Shown piece after piece: positions 22,933 to 35,238 of a DNA stretch of 64,000 nt. Position numbers and translations under genes: made by a program. Under the pieces are notes generated by a model that was not told the DNA's origin, searched no databases, and was given only the letters and a program-made list of their open reading frames with translations. The DNA comes from Chrysoperla carnea. Taxonomy: Eukaryota; Arthropoda; Insecta; Neuroptera; Chrysopidae. The DNA lies in the NCBI RefSeq assembly GCF_905475395.1, contig NC_058342.1:6731501-6795500 (forward strand), in the 5' to 3' direction. Position 1 is the stretch's first letter. Every line of letters starts with the position of its first letter.

Positions 22933-23675
22933 AATGGTCTTAAATATTGTCCATGGCTATTTGATGTTTCTTTAGTTGTACCCAGTCGTTTACTTTATAC
23001 ACATGTTTACGCCCGGTTTTATTAAAGTAGTCTCTACGTCATTTTTAAGGATTCATCCAAGAATCGGTTGATGGTGGACTCTTTTGGAACTTTTCAGGCC
23101 ATATAGTGTGTTTCCACTTGGACGTCGTTGTGATGGCGATGATTTGCGTTTCTGACAGATTGCAAGATTTTACGTAATATACCACGTCGCGATACATATT
23201 CCTCCAATCTTCTTTCCTTATGTTTTTCTCACTAGTTTACGGAGAAGCCCGGCTTGAATTTGTAAAATTTTCATCAGGTTGTCGTGTTTTAAACGAGCAG
23301 TGATGTATTTACGTACTCCATCCAGTGCTTGTACCACGCGAAACGTTTGGGAATTTTCATAAGTATCCGTAAGAATAGTAGGGTATCGTCTGGTAAATTT
23401 TCTTGGAATGGTAGTTTATAGTGATTCAGTTTGTGGATGGTTCGATTTTCCATTTTGCAAAGATGTGAATAGCATCGTCGATGTTGTTATTTGCATCCGG
23501 AATGTATTCAACCATGAACTTATGTTGTGATAAGTTCAATTTCCAACGTTCCAGTTTAGCTGAGCCTTTAGAATTTTCGTGGAGGTGTACCAACAAATAT
23601 TATCGAATTTGTATTGAGTGAATTAATTTTAACGTTTCTTTTTCATATATGGATTTGTTTTCAGATGTTGATAAT

Positions 23676-23708
<33 letters not shown>

Positions 23709-24712
23709 CTCTTGTATATGAAATTTTGTATTTTGTATTTATTGGGTCTGCTGTCAAACCATTTTCTTTCACTCGTTTAAGTGTTTCTTCTGAATGTTGA
23801 AATGTTTTATTGTGTCATCATTTGGTCGTAATAATCGTCGAAATTTGTAAAATTTTGTGAAATTTTAGGCCTTGTAGGTGGTGATTTGTGATACGGTTCG
23901 GATTGGGGTATATTCCTTTAAAAACTTTCCATTGAAATACTTGTACATCCAATTATTGTTCGTTGAAACATTTTTATAATTTGTTTCAATTTTTCAGAGT
24001 CATCATCGTCGGTTCTTGGAATTCCCTCACAAAGCTTGTGGATATCAGGATGAAACGTCAGCACGACCGGATTTAACTGATTATGCGTTCATGTGTATCA
24101 AGCAAAAAACTGTTATGGATAGCCATTTTGTCCGTCAGGTTTGGGTCACGTGTCGATAATTGTCTGTTAGGTTCTGAATGTGGAAATAGGATTAAAGGTT
24201 GGGTGCAGAGTGCTCTCGGTTTAATGGTACATGTTTATTCTACCTTTGTATGATTGACGACCACCGAGTGTGTTGTTGATGCGAAAGTGTTTGCTGCATC
24301 GTGAAAATTTCTGTCCACCAATTTATTATGATGACTTCAATTTATGTTTGATCTCCTACTACGGAATGCTTGGTTCCACTTGCAGATGACGAAGTTGGTT
24401 CAGTCTGTAAATAATAAATAACAAAGCAGAATATGTTTCTTTTTTTTTTGTTGAAAGATCTTATAAAGAAAAAAATTCTTTGGAATGTTTTCAGACTCGC
24501 TATAAATAATAAATTAATTTGTTTGAAATTTTTTTTTTGTGTTTTATTTAGTGTGAAATTCCGTGTTAATTCTATTCTTAAGATTAATCCAAATGCTTCG
24601 CTTTTTGAATTAATCTTGTTATGAAATTTATGGTTATAATTTGAATTTTTTTTTTTTTTTTCTAACCTGTAGATATCTATTTTTAAATAGTTCAAAGCTT
24701 TGCTACCATTTA
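22717..24712 (-). pseudogene. Degenerate pol remnant between the 1010-bp LTRs
   Basis: The minus strand shows scattered pieces of Gypsy-type pol: VVLTFHPDIHKLCEGIP near 24050, RVKENGLTADPI near 23770, and the RNase H end LERWKLNLSQHKFMVEYIPD near 23530 followed by ANNNIDDAI, where functional elements have a similar RWxLxLxxxxFxxxYxPGxxN run. Frames break often. Long T runs (22902-22932, 23683-23708) and a G run near 22846 lie inside. The short open frames at 22746-22943 and 24342-24695 are chance products of these tracts. No gag, protease or integrase is seen, so the copy needs proteins supplied by a relative. Confidence 0.65.
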
Positions 24713-25722
24713 TGTTGTGTGCTACTAGATGACGTTGTGAGTTTAATATGAATTACACTAACGTTGTGAAATCCCCCTTTTGGTGTGGATCAATATTACA
24801 TTAATCGATAATAGGTTTGTTTCACGGCTAAGTGAAATGCTTTATGTGCGTGCTAAATACGATGGTAAATCGATTAACGGAATTATTGATCGCCTGTATA
24901 GATGTCGCCCTTAGTAAAGATCTTCACGTTGCTGTAATTGATTTTCAGGATAAAACTTATTAATGATTGATATTTATTTGTGGAAATTTGGTCGGTTTAT
25001 CCTTGGCCCATTTCTCAGTGACACAACATAAATCCAAACTTAACTCTTATAAAATAGAATTTTGAACTTCATCAAACATATAAATTTTACTTCTTCAAGT
25101 TGGTACAATGACTTTATCCAAATTCACTCAGTAAACAAAGTGTTGAATATGGCGTACGAAAGTTCGTAGCTGTCATTAATTTTATTTCAAACTTCAACAA
25201 ATTATAGCGAGGTAAGAAAAGTTCTTGATTAATTTAGAAAACTGGTAGAATATTGTTGAAATTACCTTTGATCTCCATTGTAGGGGATATTTATCTTTCA
25301 GGATAACCGCCTAATGGATAATAATTCCAATTTATTCCACTGTTGATCCACTGTAAAGCGGCTCAACACACGTGTTCCAAATTTTCAATAAACTAACATT
25401 TTGCTCTAAAATTATTTCCTTTATTGATCTTACATTTTACAAATAGTTAAATTACATTCGTTTCTTTGAATTTAGAATACAATTTACGCGACCAATTAAT
25501 CACGAATCAAATATAAATTTACTGTTTCGTCGACATGTTTAATTTTAAAACCAATTATTTTTAGATGAACGTATGATCGATTAGATGTTGAATCGACGGA
25601 GTACGATAATTAAAGAGGAAGATTTCATTCGCCTTCGCATTCATAACAGCTCGGGTATGTTTTGTGCGGTTGCGCAGATAAAATTTTAAATTTTTACAAT
25701 AATAATGTTTTGTAACATAACA
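24713..25722 (-). repeat. 5' LTR of the non-autonomous LTR element
   Basis: The partner of 21707-22716. On the minus strand it is followed by TAAATGGTAGCAAAGC, the proposed primer-binding site. Confidence 0.9.
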
Positions 25723-25805
25723 CTTCTAGAAAACGTCCCATGAAAATTTGATGTAAGAAAACGTTTTGGAAAATGAAATTTACGCACAGTACGAGTCGTT
25801 GTAGT

Positions 25806-28800
25806 CCCTTATGGAAAAAATAAACTGTTACAAAGTCATACAAAGTTTAAATAAGAGTTTTTAAAGTCTTACTTTCTCTTACAAACTCTGAAAAAGTCTT
25901 ATAAACTCTGAATAAGATCTAATAAGACGTAAAAGTAGGAATTATTCTATCTTTTCGGCCGCTGCCAGAAGAGTTATTCAGAGTTAATAAAACTTACTAA
26001 AAGAGTTAGTAAGACTTTTTCAGAGTTTTTAATACTTAAAAAAAGTTTTGAATAATTTTTTGAGGCTGTAAAAAGAATCATTCCGACTTTTTAAAACTTT
26101 CAATAGTAAATTTATAGGCTATAAAAAGGGATTAGTAAGAGTTTTTAGTACTTAAAAAAAGTATTTTATAAAAATGTCAAAAGAATTAGTAAGAGTTTTT
26201 AATACTTAAAAAAAGTATTTCATAAAAATGTCAAAAGAATTATTCAGAGTTTTTCTGACTTATTTTCTATATTTATTAAAATTTTTTGCGAATTACATTA
26301 TAATTATTATTTCAGTTATCGTTGTCATTATAAATTCGTCATGTGAAACTTAAATATCCAGTAACAAATTATTTTGCAACACAGGCAAAATAATTTGTTA
26401 CTGGATATTTAAGTTTCACATGACGAATTAATAATGACAACGATAACTGAAATATTTTCAAATATAAATATAATCAATCGCAGTTCAAACGTTTAAGGTA
26501 ATAAATTTGAAGAAATAATTAAAAACAAATTTTTATTTTTTCTATTTATTTTTACAAAGTTTTTTTTTTACATTTTTTAAATTATAAAATCTTTTTTTAG
26601 GAGTGCTTATTGTGCGCTGTTTTTGAATATTAATTTTTTTGTTTGGTTTTACAAACTTTTGAAGCTTATATTAATATTTTTTAAATCTATTTACTATCGC
26701 TTTAATTTTATTCATTCCTAATTATCATAAATAAATAAATTATTAATTAGAACATAAAAGTTACATAATACTTTACGAGCAATTATTGCACGCTGTTCAA
26801 TGGACGATATTACTTTTTTGTTTGATTATGACAAAAACTTGCAACTTATATTAACTTTTTTTAAAACAATAAATTAAAAATTATTAACATAAAAACATAA
26901 ATAATATCTTACGAGCAGTAATTGCACTCTTTATATCCCTTTTATCAAATTGGTCATTTTCAAACACTGTGTCATGACCTGTGACAAAATGACCAATTTG
27001 GTACAAAACATATGTCACCAAAAAAAATTACATTTTTAAATAGTTAAAAATACAGTGATGTCTTTTAATTGTTTAAAAAATATATATTTTAATAAATCGG
27101 TGGAATAATAAAATAATTAATTAAAACATGTTCCACAAAATAGAATTTTTTAGAGAAAATACAATTTTATAGAAAAATTGATCAAAAATAATTGACTGGA
27201 TAATTTTTAAAATTCAATAAAATTTGAAAGCAAATTTTCAAAAAAATCAATTATATAATTTTTATTATTATCAATAATTATTAACTATCAATTGTTTTTG
27301 TCAATCTTTTTTAGATGAAAATTTTTAAAATCAATCATTCAAAAACGGTTTGAAATCAACGTCTAAAATTTACTGTTCAATTTAGATACTACAAAATCAC
27401 AAAAAAAAATTGTAAATTTAAGAGAATTCGTACCTTTCGGATTTCAGATCCGAACTAATTTTCTTTTGTTGGTTTGTTTCTTCAGTAGATTTCGTTTTGA
27501 TAGAGACGATTTTCTTCTGTCGTGTATCTCTTCTTCTCGGCTTTCGTAAACTGTTTCAAGTTCAACGAATAAATTGTACTAAAATTTTTAAAATATGTTA
27601 GCAATGCAAATTTTACAGAAAAAATTTTCGAGCTTTTTATATAAAAATGCCACCAGGTTACCTTCATATTTGTTTAGTTTTGTATTTTATTTTATTTAGA
27701 GCCAATATTAATATATTATAACACTTAACTGATATGCTCTCTGTACACAAGTGTTTAGTGTTATGTCTTGTTGTGTGCGACACTTCATGACTTCACCACC
27801 CACCCTTCTTTAAATCTGTTGTACAGTTTTATATAAATATACTTAATATTAAGTACGTTCCTTCCTATAACCTATTGTAAAATAAAGTATGTTCAGCATG
27901 GATTAATCATATCTACCAATTTTTACATGTTTAGTTTTATAAAATTGCCCACAACCTCTTAAAACCAAAATTTAAATAAAAAAAAAACAAGTGAAAACAA
28001 ACAAATGACTGAATCAATTTTTGAAATACCATGTACATACTATGTATATAATTTGCGCCCTCAAGGGTAAATAGTGAAGTTTACGAAAAAATGTTTCAAA
28101 CAAAAGTTGTTAATTTTTTTATAAGGAATATTTTTTACACTTTTGTTCAATCTATAACGACTTAAAATATTGATCTCTGGACTCAAGACCCAATTTTTAC
28201 ACCTCACTTTTTACGTCCTAAAAACAATATTGTTGTCATTCGCAGCCCATAACTGAAAAATTCTAGGAGTTATTAGAAATGTGCAGTAAATACTGTTATT
28301 TACAACATATTTGCAAAATAATGTTTTTACTTTTGGGCAGTAAATTTTATATTATATTGGCAATTGTTGTTGCTTAAGTGATAATTAGTTTCTCCTTATT
28401 TGTCGATTACAGTGTTCTCGATTTAATTATAAAACTTACAGTGATTGTTAAAATTTATTATGCATTGATATGAAAATTTTTGAGAATTTGTATTTTAAGA
28501 TTTCTCTAACATATTTTATTTTATCAACAATATAAAAAAAGACGTGTCGTGAGCACCCGGTAGGAAGTATGCCACTTTTGTTTTAAGTTATGCTATATTG
28601 AAAAACAAGCTAAATGAAGGGAGGATGGTAATAAAATTGTATTTAATAATTTTCATAGGGTCTGAAAATTTTTATTTTTGAAAAAAAATATTTTTTGAAA
28701 AATTTAAATAACAAACGTCTTCTTTATGAATACAAATATCATAGAATATGGTTTATTAATATTCGAAAATAATTATATTTACTGTTAAATATATTTCACA

Positions 28801-31800
28801 AAAGTTTTGAAATGAAATTAGTTATTTCACTTCATAAAGTAAATGTACATATGATATAATGGTGGCTAATACAATAATATTTTTACAAGATTATTCTGGT
28901 CAAACTTAAACATACACACATGTGGTTACTTTAACAAATATGATTCATGTTTTACAAGATTTTCTGTTAAAATATTATTATTTAAAATAAATAAAACATA
29001 AATTTTATTTTTGAGGATTGATAATAAATATTCAACAAAGTGCACTCAAAAAACTCTGATTTAGATTTTGGTTTTTGCCAAAATTATTATTTTTGTTTAT
29101 TTAAAAAATAAGTAATTGAAAAAAAAATTAAGTTCAGAAAGTATTATTTAGTATGTAAATGAAATGTACAAAGTATAGGAGAAATCGGTCCGAATATTTT
29201 CGACTACCGATTTGACAACCGAAAAAGTTTTGAGAAAAACTTAATTAAAGTTTGATACACAAATAAAACTGAAAAAAATACATATAAAAATACATTAATG
29301 AAATAAAGATTAAAAAAGCGCCCGGAGACTATTTGGCTTCTAATGACTTGAAAGGTTGTTAAATGGAGAGTGTTCTTAGCTATATTTCAAATGCGAGTTT
29401 AGAATTCTGAACACAAAAAAAAAAAAAAAAAAAAGAAATTAGCGATGAACTTCAAAATCGGCTAAGTTGGCTTCAAATGACTACAAATTTTCAGAAAACA
29501 AAAAATTTTATTCCAGTTTCAAAATATATAAGAGAATCGATTATCAGACCCTATGAAAATTGTATTAAAAAAATTATTAAATACAATTTTATTACCATCC
29601 TCCCTTCATTTAGCTTGTTTTTCAATATAGCATAACTTAAAACAAAAGTGGCATACTTCCTACCGGGTGCTCACGACACGTCTTTTTTTATATTGTTGAT
29701 AAAATAAAATATGTTAGAGAAATCTTAAAATACAAATTCTCAAAAATTTTCATATCAATGCATAATAAATTTTAACAATCACTGTAAGTTTTATAATTAA
29801 ATCGAGAACACTGTAATCGACAAATAAGGAGAAACTAATTATCACTTAAGCAACAACAATTGCCAATATAATATAAAATTTACTGCCCAAAAGTAAAAAA
29901 ATTATTTTGCAAATACGTTGTAAATAACAGTATTTACTGCACATTTCTAATAACTCCTAGAATTTTTCAGTTATGGGCTGCGAATGACAACAATATTGTT
30001 TTTAGGACGTAAAAAGTGAGGTGTAAAAATTGGGTCTTGAGTCCAGAGATCAATATTTTAAGTCGTTATAGATTGAACAAAAGTGTAAAAAATATTCCTT
30101 ATAAAAAAATTAACAACTTTTGTTTGAAACATTTTTTCGTAAACTTCACTATTTACCCTTGAGGGCGCAAATTATATACATAGTATGTACATGGTATTTC
30201 AAAAATTGATTCAGTCATTTGTTTGTTTTCACTTGTTTTTTTTTTATTTAAATTTTGGTTTTAAGAGGTTGTGGGCAATTTTATAAAACTAAACATGTAA
30301 AAATTGGTAGATATGATTAATCCATGCTGAACATACTTTATTTTACAATAGGTTATAGGAAGGAACGTACTTAATATTAAGTATATTTATATAAAACTGT
30401 ACAACAGATTTAAAGAAGGGTGGGTGGTGAAGTCATGAAGTGTCGCACACAACAAGACATAACACTAAACACTTGTGTACAGAGAGCATATCAGTTAAGT
30501 GTTATAATATATTAATATTGGCTCTAAATAAAATAAAATACAAAACTAAACAAATATGAAGGTAACCTGGTGGCATTTTTATATAAAAAGCTCGAAAATT
30601 TTTTCTGTAAAATTTGCATTGCTAACATATTTTAAAAATTTTAGTACAATTTATTCGTTGAACTTGAAACAGTTTACGAAAGCCGAGAAGAAGAGATACA
30701 CGACAGAAGAAAATCGTCTCTATCAAAACGAAATCTACTGAAGAAACAAACCAACAAAAGAAAATTAGTTCGGATCTGAAATCCGAAAGGTACGAATTCT
30801 CTTAAATTTACAATTTTTTTTTGTGATTTTGTAGTATCTAAATTGAACAGTAAATTTTAGACGTTGATTTCAAACCGTTTTTGAATGATTGATTTTAAAA
30901 ATTTTCATCTAAAAAAGATTGACAAAAACAATTGATAGTTAATAATTATTGATAATAATAAAAATTATATAATTGATTTTTTTGAAAATTTGCTTTCAAA
31001 TTTTATTGAATTTTAAAAATTATCCAGTCAATTATTTTTGATCAATTTTTCTATAAAATTGTATTTTCTCTAAAAAATTCTATTTTGTGGAACATGTTTT
31101 AATTAATTATTTTATTATTCCACCGATTTATTAAAATATATATTTTTTAAACAATTAAAAGACATCACTGTATTTTTAACTATTTAAAAATGTAATTTTT
31201 TTTGGTGACATATGTTTTGTACCAAATTGGTCATTTTGTCACAGTGTTTGAAAATGACCAATTTGATAAAAGGGATATAAAGAGTGCAATTACTGCTCGT
31301 AAGATATTATTTATGTTTTTATGTTAATAATTTTTAATTTATTGTTTTAAAAAAAGTTAATATAAGTTGCAAGTTTTTGTCATAATCAAACAAAAAAGTA
31401 ATATCGTCCATTGAACAGCGTGCAATAATTGCTCGTAAAGTATTATGTAACTTTTATGTTCTAATTAATAATTTATTTATTTATGATAATTAGGAACGAA
31501 TAAAATTAAAGCGATAGTAAATAGATTTAAAAAATATTAATATAAGCTTTAAAAGTTTGTAAAACCAAACAAAAAAATTAATATTCAAAAACAGCGCACA
31601 ATAAGCGCTGCAAAATAATTTGTTACTGGATATTTAAGTTTCACTTGACGAATTTATAATGACAACGATAACTGAAATATTTTCAAATATAAATATAATC
31701 AATCGCAGTTCAAACGTTTAAGGTAATAAATTTGAAGAAATAATTAAAAACAAACTTTTATTTTTTCTATTTATTTTTACAAAGTTTTTATTTTTACATT

Positions 31801-31836
31801 TTTTAAATTATAAAATCTTTTTTTAGGAGCGCTTGT
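25806..31836. mobile_element. Giant CCCTTATGG foldback element, right terminus lost
   Basis: The left terminus CCCTTATGGAAAAAATAAAC at 25806 runs to about 26380 and matches 57715-58280. Next comes segment X (26385-26603). Then a huge palindrome: the left arm about 26604-28670 pairs almost perfectly with 29550-31605, around a 0.9-kb loop. Only a few mismatches are seen, such as CATTCC/CGTTCC and GAAGC/AAAGC. After the right arm X recurs in direct orientation (31609-31836) and passes straight into Gypsy pol, so the expected right terminus is absent. The two identical 61-codon frames, 27482-27667 (minus) and 30556-30741 (plus), are mirror images in the arms. No transposase is visible. Confidence 0.8.
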
Positions 31837-34426
31837 TTTAACTTTTTGAATACAAGTGACCATTTGGGTGACAGGATCAGATTTTGAAGTTCCTGATCTT
31901 TCGATTGAGCAAGTGCAAATTTATTGTAGTCGATAGATTGTGGTATATCTAATGTTTCGATACGAGACATAGCGTCGGCTATAACATTAGAACAAGCGGG
32001 AATGTGTTGAATATCTGTCGTGGATTGCGATGTATAATTTAAATGGAGATATTGTCTCGGAGATAAATTATTTGATTTTTGCTTAAGAGAAAAGGTAAAT
32101 GGTTTGTGATCCGAATAAATAATAAATTTTCGGGCTTCGAACATATATCGAAAATGCTTAACAGCTGAATATGCCGCGAGGAGTTCGCGATCAAAAGTAC
32201 TGTAACGTTTTTGGGTATCAGTGAATTTTTTAGAAAAGAAGGAGCGAGCGGCTCATTTGTATTGTTTCGTAATTGTTGTAGTACTGCACCCATTGACGAA
32301 TTTGATGCACTACTAGTAAAGACAAAGGTGGTGTTTTAGAGGGATGAGCGAGCAAAGTGACATTAGCTATGGCGTTTTTTAGTTTTTCGAAAGCAGTGTT
32401 TGCATCTTCCGACCAATTGATAGAAGATTTGTCGTGTTTTTTTATTGCCTTTGCATAATTCAATTAATGATTTCTGAATTTCAGCTGCTCTGGGAATTGA
32501 TCGACGATAATAGTTAATGATTCCGATGAAACGTCGCAGATCGGAAACGGTTTTAGGTACAGGATAGCTTTGAATAGTTTGAACTCGATCAGGGAGTGGA
32601 AGAATTCCTTCACGGTTAGTTGTATAACCCAGGAAAGGAATTTCAGATGATCCGAAAATACATTTGTCGGTGTTAATTGATATTCCGAATTCAACGAATT
32701 TTTGAAAATTGTTTGGAGGTGCTGACGATGTTCGATTTCTGACGATGATGCTACGAGAATGTCGTCAAGGTAAGAGAAACAAAAGTCTTTTAGTACTTCA
32801 TGTGTGACCTTTGAAAAGATTGAGCTGCGTTTCGAAGTCCGAAAGGTAATACCAGAAATTCGAATAAACCAAAAGGCGTGATTACTTCGGTGTTGGGAAT
32901 GTCAGATTTGTTAATTGGAATCTGGAAAAGATAGTTTTTCCGTCGAGAAAATGATTGAAATCTTGAATGTGTGGTAAAGGATAACAATCTGGTATTGTTA
33001 TATTATTAAGCGCGCGGTAATCACCACATGGGCGTCAACTACCATCTTTTTTTGGGAACTAGATGAAGTGGGCTAGCCCAGTTTCTTTTTGACGACAAAT
33101 TCTCAAGTTCTACCATGCGTTGTAATTCGTTTTTCGCTATCTCGAGTTTAATAGGACATAGCCGAAGTGCGCGTGCCGTTAGTGGAGGTCAACTAGTTTC
33201 GATAAAGTGAACGACCGAGTGATTGATTTGTTTTGAAAACTGGCGAGGTTTAGTAATTTCGTTGTATTTTTTAAGTAAATTTGCGTAATTCAGTTTGGCG
33301 TTTACAGTCGAGAGTGTAACTGGAGTAATTTGGCAGATTTTTCTGAATGAATGACATTGCGTGATACCGTCTACCAAACAATGTCTGTTTAAATCGACCA
33401 GAAGATTGAAATGTCGGAGAAAATAGGCTCCGATGATGGGCTTATCGACATCTACGATGACAAAGTTCCATTCGAATTCTCTTCGTAATCCTAGATTAAG
33501 GTTTAAAAGTTTTTCACCGTAAGTATTGATTGCCGCACCATTTGCCGCGAATAATATGAAATCGTTGGGTTTGGCGTATGGTTTGTTAATATGAGGTACA
33601 ACAGATGAATAAGCGGCTAGTTGTTGATCCGTTATAGGCCGCCACTGATAACAGATCCGGTAGTTTGACGATTTCATATTGAATTTACAAGGAGGTGAAC
33701 ATTTTTTAGCTTTATTCCCATAACGATAGTGATACCAACAGTTTGGGTACCTATTCGTGTCACGAGCGATTGATCGAGAACGTCCACGCTGGTAATGTGA
33801 TTTGCTATTTCTTGAGATAGCCGAAATTATTTGTTTCAAATTGGAAATTTGATATTGTAATGAATTAATTTGAAGGGTAATTGATGGTTCAATATTATGC
33901 GATTGTACCTGATTAACGCTGGTTATAGAACAATTGTTAGGCGTAGAGATATCCAAAATTTTGTCAGCCATTGATGCAAGTTTGTCCAGTTCTTCGGTGC
34001 TGGTGGCTAAAATGGAACGTACGTTTGATGGTAATCGCTGAAGAAACATGCCGCGCAAAAAATCTCCGGTAATTTGATCGCTGGCCAAGTTCTTCATTTC
34101 ACGAAGTAGAGTTGATGGCTTTTTGTCACCAAGTTCTAGTTCGTTGAGAAGAATTTCGATTTTACGCTCCTCGGAATCACTGAAGCGTGAAATTAGTTTA
34201 TCCTTGAGTTGTGTAAATTGGTTTTCCGTTGGTGGATTTGTGATGAAATCGCTAACTTGTCTAGGATGTCGCTCTCCATTGCAGCAAGTACGTAGTGAAA
34301 TTTTGTTGTTTCGTTCGTAATTCCGCAGGTAACAAATTGTGATTCGAGTTGAGTGAACCAAAGCTTCACGTTTTTCTTCCAAAACGGTGGAATTTTGATT
34401 GAAAATCGTACTATTTCAGTAGTCAA
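31837..34426 (-). pseudogene. Gypsy gag-pol relic (Gag, protease, reverse transcriptase, RNase H)
   Basis: Order on the minus strand: a Gag start near 34426 (IPPFWKKNVKLWFTQLESQF), continuing in another frame with FITNPPTENQFTQLKDKL and FLRGMFLQRLPSNVRSIL; a zinc-knuckle-like CWYHYRYGNKAKKCSPPC near 33700; a protease tail IVDVDKPIIGAYFLRHFNLL near 33430, with the usual DTGA active site not readable; reverse transcriptase with FEFLVLPFGLRNAAQSF near 32850; and RNase H with KFIIYSDHKPFTFSL near 32110. The catalytic YVDD box is only partly readable near 32760. This order is that of Mag-like Gypsy elements, which copy RNA into DNA in cytoplasmic particles. Several frameshifts separate the parts, and the pol reading ends at the foldback junction before any integrase. 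No envelope gene is seen. Confidence 0.8.
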
Positions 34427-34559
34427 TGTGTTGAAAAATTTATATTTTTTATGTCAATGTGTTGCGTATGTATAGTAAAATAAAATGTTCTCACAATTAC
34501 GTGTTTTTGTTGTACGTAACCACTTACATGTTTCACGTTTTGTTAGTTGAGTGCTCACC

Positions 34560-34836
34560 ATTAATGTAAAATGACCAAAATGTTGCACTTTTTAACGTTC
34601 AGGATCACTAATATCTTGCACGTATTGTTTTTATTGTTCGCCGGGTCACTATTTATGTAGAATAACCCAAAAGTATGAACCACGTGTTGTTTTTCGTCGG
34701 GTCACTAATTATGTAGAGTGACCAAAAGTATGTAGCACGTGTTGTTTTTTGTCGTCAGGTCACTAATTATGTAGAGTGACCAAAAGTATGTAGCACGTGT
34801 TGTTTTTTGTCGTCGGGGTCACGAATTATGTAGGGG
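34560..34836 (-). repeat. Tandem repeat of about 58 bp in the Gypsy leader
   Basis: Four to five units carry GTCACTAATTATGTAGAGTGACC and CACGTGTTGTTTTTCGTCGGG. The right-hand units are almost identical, while the leftmost are diverged. The array lies between the Gypsy 5' LTR and gag, the place of the untranslated leader and packaging region. Each unit has the palindrome GTCACT...AGTGAC and an E-box-like CACGTG. Confidence 0.8.
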
Positions 34837-34837
34837 A

Positions 34838-35238
34838 TGGTGAATGATTATTTAAATAAATTGTATATTTAATTAAATATTTAAAATAATTTTTATTCTA
34901 ATTTCCACTACATATAGTTTCACATTTAAATTGATAAAATACCAAATATAAATATTCGATTGTAAAGATATTGTTAGATGATTTTTTTTAATGTGTGTTT
35001 ATTGAAGAATTCGTCGTTAATGCTTCTTTTTGTCTTCTTCATTCTTGGCGGTCAGCTTTCGTCTTTTTTGCCGAGCTGAGTCGACTTGACCCGATTACTC
35101 AACAACCAATAAGATTCGCTGTTTTGTTATATGCCTGCATTGTGGCGACAATAAATGTTTTAATTGTGTACTAAATATCAGGGTTGTCTAATCACACAAT
35201 ATTGAATATTAAAATCAGAATTGACCAAGGGCGCCACA
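34838..35238 (-). repeat. 5' LTR of the Gypsy element
   Basis: A 401-bp direct repeat of 21266-21694, ending TGTGGCGCCC on the minus strand. It differs from its partner by substitutions and a deletion around CACATATAGTTTCACATTTAAA. Confidence 0.85.

Larger units (their letters stand above)
21707..25722 (-). mobile_element. Non-autonomous LTR retrotransposon with 1010-bp LTRs, minus strand
   Basis: Direct repeats at 21707-22716 and 24713-25722 begin TGTTGTGTGC and end ACATAACA on the plus strand. The 4-bp duplication CTTC flanks both sides (21703-21706, 25723-25726), exactly within the Gypsy element next to its polypurine tract. On the minus strand the 5' LTR is followed by TGGTAGCAAAGC, a plausible tRNA primer-binding site, and the 3' LTR is preceded by the purine tract GGAAGAAGGGTGGAAATA. 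I noticed only one base difference between the LTRs (CGCATCC/CGCATTC near 22635). The internal part is only 2 kb and has no intact gene. Confidence 0.9.
21266..35238 (-). mobile_element. Gypsy (Mag-like) LTR retrotransposon, minus strand, heavily interrupted
   Basis: Direct repeats at 21266-21694 and 34838-35238 start TGTGGTGCCC / TGTGGCGCCC and end ACCA on the minus strand, as LTRs do. Just inside the left (3') LTR is the polypurine tract GAAGGGGAGTAC. Gag and pol relics run from 34426 down to 31837. Inside lie a second LTR element (21707-25722) and a foldback element (25806-31836). The integrase region is missing, lost where the foldback element joins pol. The flanks TTCATGGA and TTATAAAG do not give a clear target duplication. 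The left LTR sits next to the remains of the zinc-finger gene. Confidence 0.8.

Noticed and set aside
22746-22943. Frame starting near the left LTR with proline, glycine and phenylalanine runs
   Set aside because: It spans a G run and a 31-base T run inside the dead LTR element and has no recognisable domain.
27482-27667. A 61-codon frame repeated exactly at 30556-30741 on the other strand, suggesting a conserved small protein
   Set aside because: The two are mirror images within the palindrome arms, so identity is forced by the DNA repeat and not by selection on a protein.
34838-35238. A target duplication for the Gypsy element
   Set aside because: The bases outside the two LTRs (TTCATGGA and TTATAAAG) do not match, so none can be claimed.
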